Source: Roseburia sp. (GTDB taxonomy: Bacteria > Bacillota_A > Clostridia > Lachnospirales > Lachnospiraceae). From it: a stretch of 11,925 bases of DNA. The notes beneath the pieces were generated by a model. It did no database searches, was not told where the DNA came from, and saw only the letters and a program-made list of their open reading frames with translations. Of the stretch, positions 5,687-11,925 are shown piece by piece. The stretch covers positions 1-11,925 of the forward strand of contig JAFYQA010000139.1 in NCBI GenBank assembly GCA_017547315.1. Reading direction: 5' to 3'. Position numbers and translations under genes: made by a program. Every line of letters begins with the position of its first letter. The first letter of the stretch is position 1.

Positions 5687-6292
5687 TTACAGACTCGCAA
5701 AGTTTTTCAAAATCTGCAATCCTACCGTACTGCTTTTTTCCGGATGGAACTGACATGCAAAAATATTACCATGTTCTACTGCAGCATGAATGTGGGTACT
5801 GTACTCTGTAGTAGCCGCTACAATCGCTTCATTCGCCGCCTTCAAATAATAAGAATGAACAAAATACACATATGCAGAATCTGCTATTCCCTTAAAAAGT
5901 CTGCTTTCCTTTGGAAATTCCAAAGAATTCCATCCGATATGAGGAATCTTAATTCCTTCTGCGTCCGGAATTCGATGAATATGTCCATCTAGAAGATGTA
6001 ACCCTTCTACTCCTGGTGTTTCTTCACTACTTTCAAACATCAATTGTAATCCAAGACAAATTCCAAGCAACGGCGTCTCTTTTGCCACAACTTCATGAAT
6101 CACTTTATCCAATTCATATTTTTTCAATTGTGCCATGGCATCTCCAAAAGCACCCACTCCCGGCAGTATCACTTTATCTGCACCAAGAATCTCAGAAAAA
6201 TCACGTGTGATAATGGTTTCTTCCCCCAAAGATACCAATGCCTTCTCCACACTCTTTAAATTGCCTGCATCATAATCAATTATTGCTATCAT
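5687..6292 (-). CDS. hisH: Imidazole glycerol phosphate synthase, glutaminase subunit HisH
   Basis: HisH is the class I glutamine amidotransferase that supplies ammonia to HisF. All 201 residues are present. The nucleophile is C79 in LLGICLGLQLMFESS, and the H183/E185 pair lies in CQFHPEKSS; the oxyanion region PGVGAFGDA is at about 45-52. The start codon overlaps the stop of the upstream gene by four bases (ATGA), so it is likely translated by coupling with that unrelated membrane-anchored protein. An AAAGG ribosome binding site sits 7 bp upstream inside that gene's last codons. Confidence 0.97.
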   Translation of the reverse strand: MIAIIDYDAGNLKSVEKALVSLGEETIITRDFSEILGADKVILPGVGAFGDAMAQLKKYELDKVIHEVVAKETPLLGICLGLQLMFESSEETPGVEGLHLLDGHIHRIPDAEGIKIPHIGWNSLEFPKESRLFKGIADSAYVYFVHSYYLKAANEAIVAATTEYSTHIHAAVEHGNIFACQFHPEKSSTVGLQILKNFASL

Positions 6293-7830
6293 TCTGTTAC
6301 CTTTTCCAAATCAAGTTCCTTAATAACTTTTGCAATCGCTACAGAATACTCTCGCTTACTTCTATATGCATAGAATTCTAAAGCATCCTCCCTGCTTAAT
6401 CCAAAAGTTTCATTCAATATCGCTTCTGCATTCTGCTCTAATTCATGCATTTCCTTGCTGCATCCATAGAGTTCTGCATCCACGCTATATTTCTCGGCAC
6501 GTCCGATTGTACGTACCAGACAATCCAATGCCATCTCATAAAAACCTTTTGACATCAAACTATCATAAGCATCTAATTCTGTAGATACCATCGCCATGGT
6601 ATGATACTTATTATAAAGCTCCATGTCTTCTTCTTTTATCTCAATACCTGATATTTCTGCAAATGCTTCACTATAATTTTTCTTTGCATAGTGATTCTTC
6701 GCATTATCCATCTGATTTGAATAGCCTAACAAATCTGCTCCCATGAGAATCAACGCCAAAAGTGACGCAACCATTAAGAAAATCAAAAATACCGGTTTCT
6801 TAGGTAATGGAGGCGTATTATCTGGCTGCTTTGGTGGCTTAGGCTTCTTTTCCTTTTTAGGTTTCGCCTTCTTTGCCTGCTCTTTTTCCTGTTTCGCTTT
6901 TTCCTGCTTTTCTTTTCTCGCCTGTTTTGCCTGTTCGCGCTTTTCTTTTTTCTCTTTTTTCTTCTGCTCTTTCTTAGCTTTTTCTGTTATATCTACTAAA
7001 CCTGCTAAATCTTCTTCACTGGCTTCGCCAATCACTATGTTCTGTACTTCCTCATCCTCGTCTTCTCCAAAAAGAATCAGACCAAGTTTATTCATAAAGC
7101 CACCTTTTTCACCGGCTTTCTTTGATTTTTTATCAGTCTTTTTGTTCGGTTCTGCTGGAGCTGCTTCTGCATTATCGCCAAAATCAAGGGTATCTAATGA
7201 AATATCTCCAGGCATAGCAGTGTTTTCTTCCTCACCTGCTGCTGCGCTTGCCGCAAGAAATCCTTCCAATGCACTAAAATCTGCCTGATTATCCGCACCT
7301 TGATTCATATCTACTTCATCTAATTCCAAATCGATGCCATCTAATCCTTCTAAGATTTTCAAAACATCCGGATCCTCCTGCGGAACTTCGTCTTTACTTT
7401 CTGTAGTATCTGCTGCAAACAAATCTGCAAAAGAAAAACTATCCTCTGCTACTGAAGTCTCTGCCGCATCTTCCGTGTTTTTCTCCGTCGCAAATAAATC
7501 CGCAAAGTTCACCTCTGATTCCCTGAAACTTACCGTTTCTGCATCCGGTTCTGCAAGCAGCATCTCTTCTACCGCATTCTCAGTCTCCGGGTTCTTATCT
7601 CCATTTAAAATACTATCTAAGTCATCAAAAAGAGAAGCAAAATCTGCTTCATCTCCATCCCCTTCAGACTCTTCCATTTTTTCCATTTCCATCTCGAACT
7701 CTTTTAAAAAATCTTCATCCAGAAAATCCTCTTCAAAAGTATCTTCTTCTAAAATGTCTTCTTCAAGAATATCATTTTCCGGTGCAGCTCCTTTTAATAA
7801 CTGTTCCAGATAATCTTCTGACTTACTCAT
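6289..7830 (-). CDS. Acidic/lysine-rich single-TM protein with F-A-x-L-F repeats, unrecognised family
   Basis: I do not recognise a family for this 513-residue protein. Residues 1-225 are strongly acidic and probably disordered, and hold three copies of a short motif: DFASLFD (63-69), NFADLFA (108-114) and SFADLFA (133-139), with a degenerate DFSALEG at 184-190. Residues 230-345 are basic, largely lysine/glutamate (about 283-333), likely a charged helix or coiled coil, then proline-rich. A single transmembrane helix lies at about 346-366 (VFLIFLMVASLLALILM). The 145-residue C-terminal part is helical and resembles TPR-type repeats, including YAKKNYSEAFAEI and a related FYEMALDCLV segment. With no signal peptide, the N-terminus should stay in the cytoplasm and the C-terminal part outside. 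The stop overlaps the hisH start; cheV lies upstream. Confidence 0.8.
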   Translation of the reverse strand: MSKSEDYLEQLLKGAAPENDILEEDILEEDTFEEDFLDEDFLKEFEMEMEKMEESEGDGDEADFASLFDDLDSILNGDKNPETENAVEEMLLAEPDAETVSFRESEVNFADLFATEKNTEDAAETSVAEDSFSFADLFAADTTESKDEVPQEDPDVLKILEGLDGIDLELDEVDMNQGADNQADFSALEGFLAASAAAGEEENTAMPGDISLDTLDFGDNAEAAPAEPNKKTDKKSKKAGEKGGFMNKLGLILFGEDEDEEVQNIVIGEASEEDLAGLVDITEKAKKEQKKKEKKEKREQAKQARKEKQEKAKQEKEQAKKAKPKKEKKPKPPKQPDNTPPLPKKPVFLIFLMVASLLALILMGADLLGYSNQMDNAKNHYAKKNYSEAFAEISGIEIKEEDMELYNKYHTMAMVSTELDAYDSLMSKGFYEMALDCLVRTIGRAEKYSVDAELYGCSKEMHELEQNAEAILNETFGLSREDALEFYAYRSKREYSVAIAKVIKELDLEKVTE

Positions 7831-7876
7831 TTTGCGCCATACCTTTCTGCGGTCTTCGCCTTTGTATTATTAATTT

Positions 7877-7903
7877 GGGGATGTGATGTAACATCACATC
7901 CCC
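7877..7903. repeat. Perfect 27-bp palindrome between cheV and the F-A-x-L-F gene
   Basis: Thirteen-base arms GGGGATGTGATGT and ACATCACATCCCC flank a single central base. It starts 11 bp after the cheV stop. On the minus strand, the direction of the genes, the stem is followed by AAATTAATAATAC instead of a U-tract. On the plus strand it is followed by GTATTTTT, yet no plus-strand gene ends here. It may be a poor terminator, an mRNA-stabilising hairpin, or an operator: it contains TGTGA-N7-TCACA, close to a CRP/FNR-type site. A weak TTACAT/TAATAC promoter can be read across its downstream arm. Confidence 0.75.
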
Positions 7904-7914
7904 GTATTTTTCAC

Positions 7915-8820
7915 TTATGCTAAACTCTTATTAATCAAATCATCAATTGCACTTACTAACATACCAATCTCTGGTTTCGTTAACTGTGCATCTGCACCAA
8001 GCTGTTCACCTTTTCTTCTCATTTCATCATTTACAAGTGAAGAGAAGATAACAAGTGGAATCTTTTTCAGTACATCATCTGACTTACAAAGCTTTGTAAG
8101 TCTATGTCCATCCATCAATGGCATCTCAATATCTGTGATAATACAATGAACTTTATCACGAACAGTTCCCGCATTCTTTAACTCTGAAAGTTTATCCCAA
8201 GCTTCTTTACCATTCATTGTGATAATAAGATTGGTGTATCCTGCTTTTCTCAAACAGTCTGTAATTAATTTGCTAAGTAATGGTGAATCTTCTGCAATTA
8301 AAATTGGAGAATCACTTCTATCTCTACCTACGAGACCTTCTACTTCTGATACCTTAAGACCTGTCTCTGGGCTGATATCTGAAATAATCTTCTCGAAATC
8401 TAAGATTACTACTAACTTCTCATTTAACTTGATAACACCTGTTGATGCACTGTTATCCTGTGTATTAATTGTAGAATCTGGTTTGATAATCTCTTCCCAT
8501 GATACACGATGGATACCAATAACCTGATCTACATGGAATGCAATATTTAACTTATTGAAGTTAGTGATAATGAATAAACCTTCTGTATCAAGATCAGGCA
8601 TTCCAAGACACTTTCTTAAATTAATAACTGTCATCATTGTATCACGAGGCATAAAAATACCTTCTACACAAGGATGCGCATTTGGAATAGGTGTAATTGG
8701 CATATAAGACAAAATCTCACGAATTTTTGCCACGTTAATTCCGTAATAACTATTTCCAAGTTTAAATTCAAGTACTTCCAGTTCGTTTGTTCCTGATTCT
8801 AAGAGAATATTTGTATCCAT
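7915..8820 (-). CDS. cheV: Chemotaxis protein CheV (CheW-like domain plus receiver)
   Basis: CheV is a coupling protein that links chemoreceptors to the CheA kinase and adjusts signalling through its own phosphorylation. The 301 residues hold a CheW-like domain at about 13-150 (LEFKLGNSYYGINVAKIREI, later NLRKCLG) and a receiver domain at about 172-299. The receiver residues are complete: acidic pair E177/D178, phospho-acceptor D230 in IITDIEMPLMDG, S260 and K282 in LTKPE. A GGAGG ribosome binding site 8 bp upstream supports the ATG at 8820; the longer frame from a GTG at 8859 begins near the predicted transcription start. No other che genes are present. It implies a motile or recently motile host. 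Confidence 0.95.
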   Translation of the reverse strand: MDTNILLESGTNELEVLEFKLGNSYYGINVAKIREILSYMPITPIPNAHPCVEGIFMPRDTMMTVINLRKCLGMPDLDTEGLFIITNFNKLNIAFHVDQVIGIHRVSWEEIIKPDSTINTQDNSASTGVIKLNEKLVVILDFEKIISDISPETGLKVSEVEGLVGRDRSDSPILIAEDSPLLSKLITDCLRKAGYTNLIITMNGKEAWDKLSELKNAGTVRDKVHCIITDIEMPLMDGHRLTKLCKSDDVLKKIPLVIFSSLVNDEMRRKGEQLGADAQLTKPEIGMLVSAIDDLINKSLA

Positions 8821-8871
8821 TATGATTTCCTCCAATAGTGCTTTTTTCGAAACTACCACATATTTGTGACT

Positions 8872-8880
8872 ATTATACCA
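8872..8880 (-). promoter_or_regulatory. Extended -10 promoter of cheV
   Basis: The minus strand reads TGGTATAAT (TATAAT at 8872-8877 with an upstream TG), an extended -10 element about 50 bp ahead of the cheV start. The -35 region is poor, as is common for extended -10 promoters. Unlike the FliD-like gene, no sigma-D element is visible here. Confidence 0.6.
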
Positions 8881-8916
8881 TATAACTTTTAAAAATTGTA
8901 CTATTTTTCACACAAT

Positions 8917-9669
8917 TTATAAATTTATTTGGAAAATATTACCATTTCTTTCAATTTTTAATTCAACCGTATCTACTGCTTCTGTTTCTGCTGGAATTTC
9001 AAATACGATTACCATCTCCTCTGCAGCCTGCGGCTCTAATGTTCCCTCGTAAGTTGTAAAATCGTTCAATAAAAGTGTCATTACAGACTTCGCATGATAT
9101 CTTTTTTCGGAAGCCATTGTATATTTGGCACTATATATATCCCCTGAAGTCAGATTATCAATGACAATCGCCTCTTCTGTAAGATTTTCAACCTTTAATT
9201 TTAATACCAAAAGTTTTTTCCCAATTCCAGCATTGACTGCATAGGTACTATCTGCCATATAAGATGTAGTAACTTCGTTACCGAGATAAGTAAATGTCAA
9301 TCCCATATCAGCAAAAATCGTTTCAAACGTAGTCTCCTTTGCAGGCTCCTCTATCTCTGTATCCTGTACTTCACCAATTACTTCTGTACTTACATTTTCT
9401 GTATCTTCTTCCGTTTTTTCTGTCTCAGGAACAGTTACTGCCTCTGTCGGTTCCTCTTCCTCATCCAATGCAGACTCCGGAATATAAGTAAGTCCATCTT
9501 TCTGAAATTTGTTAAACTTCGATACCACATGAGATGAGTAGCTGACTATTAACTGCTGCTCTTCCTCGGTTAATTCATATGGTGCTTCCTGCATTCCACA
9601 TCCTGATAACATCAGACTTCCCAATAACAGTAATAATGCTCCCCGAACTCTCTCTCGTCTCATCTTCAT
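8917..9669 (-). CDS. Lipoprotein with C-terminal beta domain (DUF4352-like)
   Basis: This is a 250-residue exported lipoprotein. A basic start MKMRRERVRG and a leucine-rich core lead to the lipobox LSGC with C24 as the lipidated cysteine. Residues 25-75 are hydrophilic. Residues 75-115 form an acidic Glu/Thr/Val linker with no fixed structure. Residues 118-250 form a predicted beta-sandwich (LTFTYLGNEVTTSY, KKLLVLKLKVENLTEEAIVIDN and a final VELKIERNGNIFQINL) in the style of the DUF4352/telomere-repeat-factor-like lipoprotein domains of Firmicutes. The start is set by AAAGG 6 bp upstream. It lies 12 bp after the histidine kinase stop, so it is probably co-transcribed with it. It may be an output or an accessory of that sensor; the sequence does not decide. 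Confidence 0.8.
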   Translation of the reverse strand: MKMRRERVRGALLLLLGSLMLSGCGMQEAPYELTEEEQQLIVSYSSHVVSKFNKFQKDGLTYIPESALDEEEEPTEAVTVPETEKTEEDTENVSTEVIGEVQDTEIEEPAKETTFETIFADMGLTFTYLGNEVTTSYMADSTYAVNAGIGKKLLVLKLKVENLTEEAIVIDNLTSGDIYSAKYTMASEKRYHAKSVMTLLLNDFTTYEGTLEPQAAEEMVIVFEIPAETEAVDTVELKIERNGNIFQINL

Positions 9670-9681
9670 ACCATGCCTTTC

Positions 9682-11175
9682 TTATAAGCTGCCGTTTTGT
9701 GAACTATCCACTTCAAACCAGAATTCCACACCATTTTCATGATTACAAACACCATATTCTTGTTTATGCAACTGCATAATCGCTTTCACAATCGACAACC
9801 CAATCCCCGTCCCTCCATATTCTCTGGTCCGAGCTTTATCAACTTTATAAAATTTAGTCCAAATCTCTGGTAATACTTCCTCTGAAATCGTATCTCCCGT
9901 ATTAAACACATGCACACGAATAGACTGTTCCTTTTTTGTATATGAAATCCGAATCCTTTTTTCATTTTTTGCATGGTGTATCGCATTACTGATATAGTTC
10001 GATAAAACTTCTTCTATCTTAAACTCGTCACCCCATACATACATCGGCTCATTTTCAGAAAAGTCTAATACAATTCCATTCTGTTCCAATAAAATCGAAA
10101 CTTTTTGAATTACTCCCCAAATCAACTCCGTCAAATCAAATCTCTGAATCTGTAACAATTCCTGTCCGAATTCTAATTGATTCAAACTTAGAAGCTGTTT
10201 TACCATCCGAGTCATTTTCTCTGTCTCATCCAAAATAACTTCACAGTAATAATTGCGACTCTCCGGTTCATCATTCACACATTCCGCCAGTCCTTCTGCA
10301 TATCCTGCAATCACTGCCAGGGGAGTCTTTAATTCATGTGATACATTCGATAAAAATTCCTGACGCATCTCATCTATCAGAATCTTCTCTTCAATATCTT
10401 TTTGTAAAGCAATATTGGCACTTTTCAACTCAGAAATCGTGCTTTCCAACGCATCAGATAAACGATTCACATGCTCTCCAAGCTCATCTATCTCGTTTTT
10501 ATGTGTTCTATTCCGAACATACTTCGCATTAAAATCCAACTGAGTCATTTTCTCAGAGATAACACTCAATTCCCGAATCGGATTCGTAATTCCCTTTGAC
10601 ACAAAAAAAGTAATTATGGAACTAATAACCATTGCAAACACACCTGCAATTGCAAGAAAACGATTCGATATCTCCGCACTTTCCCGAATACTTGCAAGCG
10701 CTGATCGCATAAGAATCAAATTCCCATTCTGTAACGTTCCATATAATACCAGATACTCCGAATTCAAACGTTCATCCCGTTGTCTCAATATATTGTAATT
10801 ATTCTGCTGAACCAATACCACACTATTCTCCGGATTAGCACCAAACAGAATATTCATAAACTCCATTAACATCATCCGGGCATCATTCGTGGATGCTCTT
10901 ACGATGGTCTGGTCTGAATTAATTATCAAAATATTAATATTACCGTTCGCACACAAATTATCAAACGTTATATCAAAAGAAGGCTCATTTAATCTGCCTT
11001 TTGCACTCGTCTCATCAATGACCTCAAATCCCTCTAATAAGGTGTGCTGTTTATTCGATATATAATATTTCTCAATCAACGTAGCATTCAAAAAATAGCA
11101 TAATAAAATCGTACCCGCTACCAATGCTACAATGATAAATACCAACTCCTTGGTCAAGGAGCCTTTCGGTGTCAT
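9682..11175 (-). CDS. Sensor histidine kinase, HAMP-containing, two TM segments
   Basis: From the ATG at 11175 this protein is 497 residues. TM1 is at about 11-30, an extracytoplasmic sensor domain of about 140 residues follows, TM2 is at about 172-193, and then a HAMP linker. The H-box FLSNVSHELKTPLAV carries the phospho-acceptor H280. The ATPase domain has an N-box (EEVLSNYISNAIHHAK, N393/N397), a G1 box with FNTGDTIS, an F-box FYKVDKAR and a G2 box GGTGIGLSIVKAI. It should autophosphorylate and pass phosphate to the response regulator encoded 70 bp upstream. An in-frame ATG at 11196 would add seven residues but has no ribosome binding site; 11175 has a weak GAGAGAG. The sensor domain matches nothing I recognise, so the stimulus is unknown. 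Confidence 0.92.
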   Translation of the reverse strand: MTPKGSLTKELVFIIVALVAGTILLCYFLNATLIEKYYISNKQHTLLEGFEVIDETSAKGRLNEPSFDITFDNLCANGNINILIINSDQTIVRASTNDARMMLMEFMNILFGANPENSVVLVQQNNYNILRQRDERLNSEYLVLYGTLQNGNLILMRSALASIRESAEISNRFLAIAGVFAMVISSIITFFVSKGITNPIRELSVISEKMTQLDFNAKYVRNRTHKNEIDELGEHVNRLSDALESTISELKSANIALQKDIEEKILIDEMRQEFLSNVSHELKTPLAVIAGYAEGLAECVNDEPESRNYYCEVILDETEKMTRMVKQLLSLNQLEFGQELLQIQRFDLTELIWGVIQKVSILLEQNGIVLDFSENEPMYVWGDEFKIEEVLSNYISNAIHHAKNEKRIRISYTKKEQSIRVHVFNTGDTISEEVLPEIWTKFYKVDKARTREYGGTGIGLSIVKAIMQLHKQEYGVCNHENGVEFWFEVDSSQNGSL

Positions 11176-11211
11176 TTTATAATCTCTCTCTATCATCTAT
11201 ACTATCTATTC

Positions 11212-11240
11212 ATTTTATTGCATTCTGCAAATATTGTCAA
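11212..11240 (-). promoter_or_regulatory. Sigma-A promoter between response regulator and kinase
   Basis: TTGACA (11235-11240) and TAAAAT (11212-11217) are 17 bp apart on the minus strand, in the short gap after the regulator's stop codon. Transcription would begin near 11205. This gives the kinase and lipoprotein a possible source of mRNA independent of the regulator gene and favours the kinase start at 11175. Confidence 0.55.
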
Positions 11241-11246
11241 ATTATT

Positions 11247-11925
11247 TTAGGACTCTGATACGATTTCAAACTTGTACCCTAACCCCCATACTGTCTGGAT
11301 GTATCTGTTGCCCTTCTCCCCTAACTTTGCCCGAAGTTTTTTTACATGTGTATCAATCGTACGGGCATCACCAAAATAATCATAATTCCATACACCATTT
11401 AGAATTTTTTCTCTGGAAAGAGCCATTCCTGGATTCTCCATAAAATAAGTCAAAAGTTCAAATTCTTTGTAACTTAACTCAACAGGCACTTCGTCTACAC
11501 TCACCATATGAGCATCCTTATCTACTCGAATTCCCCCTTTTTCGAGGATATTCTGTGATTTTTCCTTTTGAGTCGTCCGGCGTAAAATAGCCTCTACTCT
11601 AGCCACCAGAATCTTTGGTGAGAATGGTTTTGCGATATACTCATCTGCTCCGCACTCAAAGCCATTTAACTCATCCGCTTCTTCTGCCTTCGCAGTCAGC
11701 ATAATAATCGGGGTCGCCGATCTTTCTCGGATTTCCCGACACACCTGATACCCATTCACTTTTGGCATCATTACATCCAAAATCACCAATGCGATTCCCT
11801 TCTCCTGATAAAAAAGCTCCAGTGCTTCCTCCCCATCACCAGCTTCTAGCACTTCATATTCCTGACGTACCAAAAAATCACGAACCAGTTTTCTGATACG
11901 CACTTCATCATCAACTACTAAAACC
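11247..11925 (-). CDS. OmpR/PhoB-family response regulator (5' end cut by window edge)
   Basis: The reading frame enters from the right edge as VLVVDDEVRIRKLV, so only a few N-terminal residues are missing; the GTG at 11903 is an internal valine codon, not the start. The receiver domain has the acidic pair of VVDDE, the phospho-acceptor aspartate in LVILDVMMPKVNG, the threonine in IIMLTAKAE and the lysine in YIAKPFSP. A PhoB-type winged helix follows, with LSYKEFELLTYFMENPG and the recognition region ARTIDTHVKKLRAKLG, ending in WGLGYKFE. It should be a DNA-binding transcription factor activated by the kinase gene downstream. Its target promoters are not identifiable here; the lipoprotein gene in the same cluster is one candidate output. 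Confidence 0.95.
   Translation of the reverse strand, partial: VLVVDDEVRIRKLVRDFLVRQEYEVLEAGDGEEALELFYQEKGIALVILDVMMPKVNGYQVCREIRERSATPIIMLTAKAEEADELNGFECGADEYIAKPFSPKILVARVEAILRRTTQKEKSQNILEKGGIRVDKDAHMVSVDEVPVELSYKEFELLTYFMENPGMALSREKILNGVWNYDYFGDARTIDTHVKKLRAKLGEKGNRYIQTVWGLGYKFEIVSES

Noticed and set aside
6743..7813. Long plus-strand frames opposite the F-A-x-L-F gene (6743-7288 and 7334-7813)
   Set aside because: They are Phe/Ser/Cys or Ser-only low-complexity translations that mirror the Lys/Glu-rich minus-strand gene. They have no ribosome binding site and no recognisable domain.
8893..8918. AAATTGT/ACAATTT stem after the lipoprotein gene as a terminator
   Set aside because: The 7-bp stem is all but one pair A/T with a 12-nt loop and only two further T residues, so it is too weak to call in AT-rich DNA.
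1..11925. CRISPR array, tRNA or rRNA genes, insertion sequence or phage attachment sites
   Set aside because: No regularly spaced repeats, clover-leaf patterns, transposase or integrase sequences were seen on either strand.

Overview
The window looks like a stretch of low-GC Clostridia chromosome, most likely from a motile member of the Lachnospiraceae. The signs are AT-rich intergenic DNA, strong GGAGG-type ribosome binding sites, consensus sigma-A promoters, a cheV gene, and a flagellar-cap-like gene preceded by a sigma-D-type promoter. The genus is my inference and cannot be fixed from this sequence. All recognisable genes lie on the minus strand, so transcription runs from high to low coordinates. 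I see no rRNA, tRNA, insertion sequence, integrase or CRISPR array, and no gap between genes exceeds about 170 bp.

In transcription order (right to left): a two-component system opens the window. It has a PhoB/OmpR-type response regulator (its start is cut by the window edge), a HAMP histidine kinase with its own consensus promoter, and a lipoprotein 12 bp behind the kinase. Next comes cheV (CheW plus receiver), then a perfect GC-clamped palindrome. After that is a large unrecognised acidic/lysine-rich one-TM protein with three copies of an F-A-x-L-F motif. Its stop codon overlaps the start of hisH (ATGA), followed by hisF, a gap holding a possible seven-codon ORF, and ung.

Behind ung is a sigma-D-like promoter, then a leader with two ACAAGGAGG copies, one of them being the Shine-Dalgarno. 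This drives a 273-residue protein whose C-terminal half resembles the FliD flagellar cap. A terminator separates it from mnmA (tRNA U34 2-thiolase). The left end holds a 10TM-type metal permease and a Fur-family repressor in one operon, with two tandem Fur-box-like elements at the predicted transcription start and a terminator at the end. Last is a PadR-family regulator (cut by the left edge) whose perfect promoter is buried in a 46-bp palindrome.

Two themes stand out. Motility control is represented by cheV and by the FliD-like gene with candidate sigma-D and CsrA signals. Self-contained regulator circuits are represented by Fur with its permease and by autoregulated PadR. The housekeeping genes (mnmA, ung, hisH, hisF) look intact, with every catalytic residue I checked in place. 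The least explained items are the F-A-x-L-F protein coupled to hisHF, the FliD-like protein with its leader, and the palindrome between cheV and the F-A-x-L-F gene.
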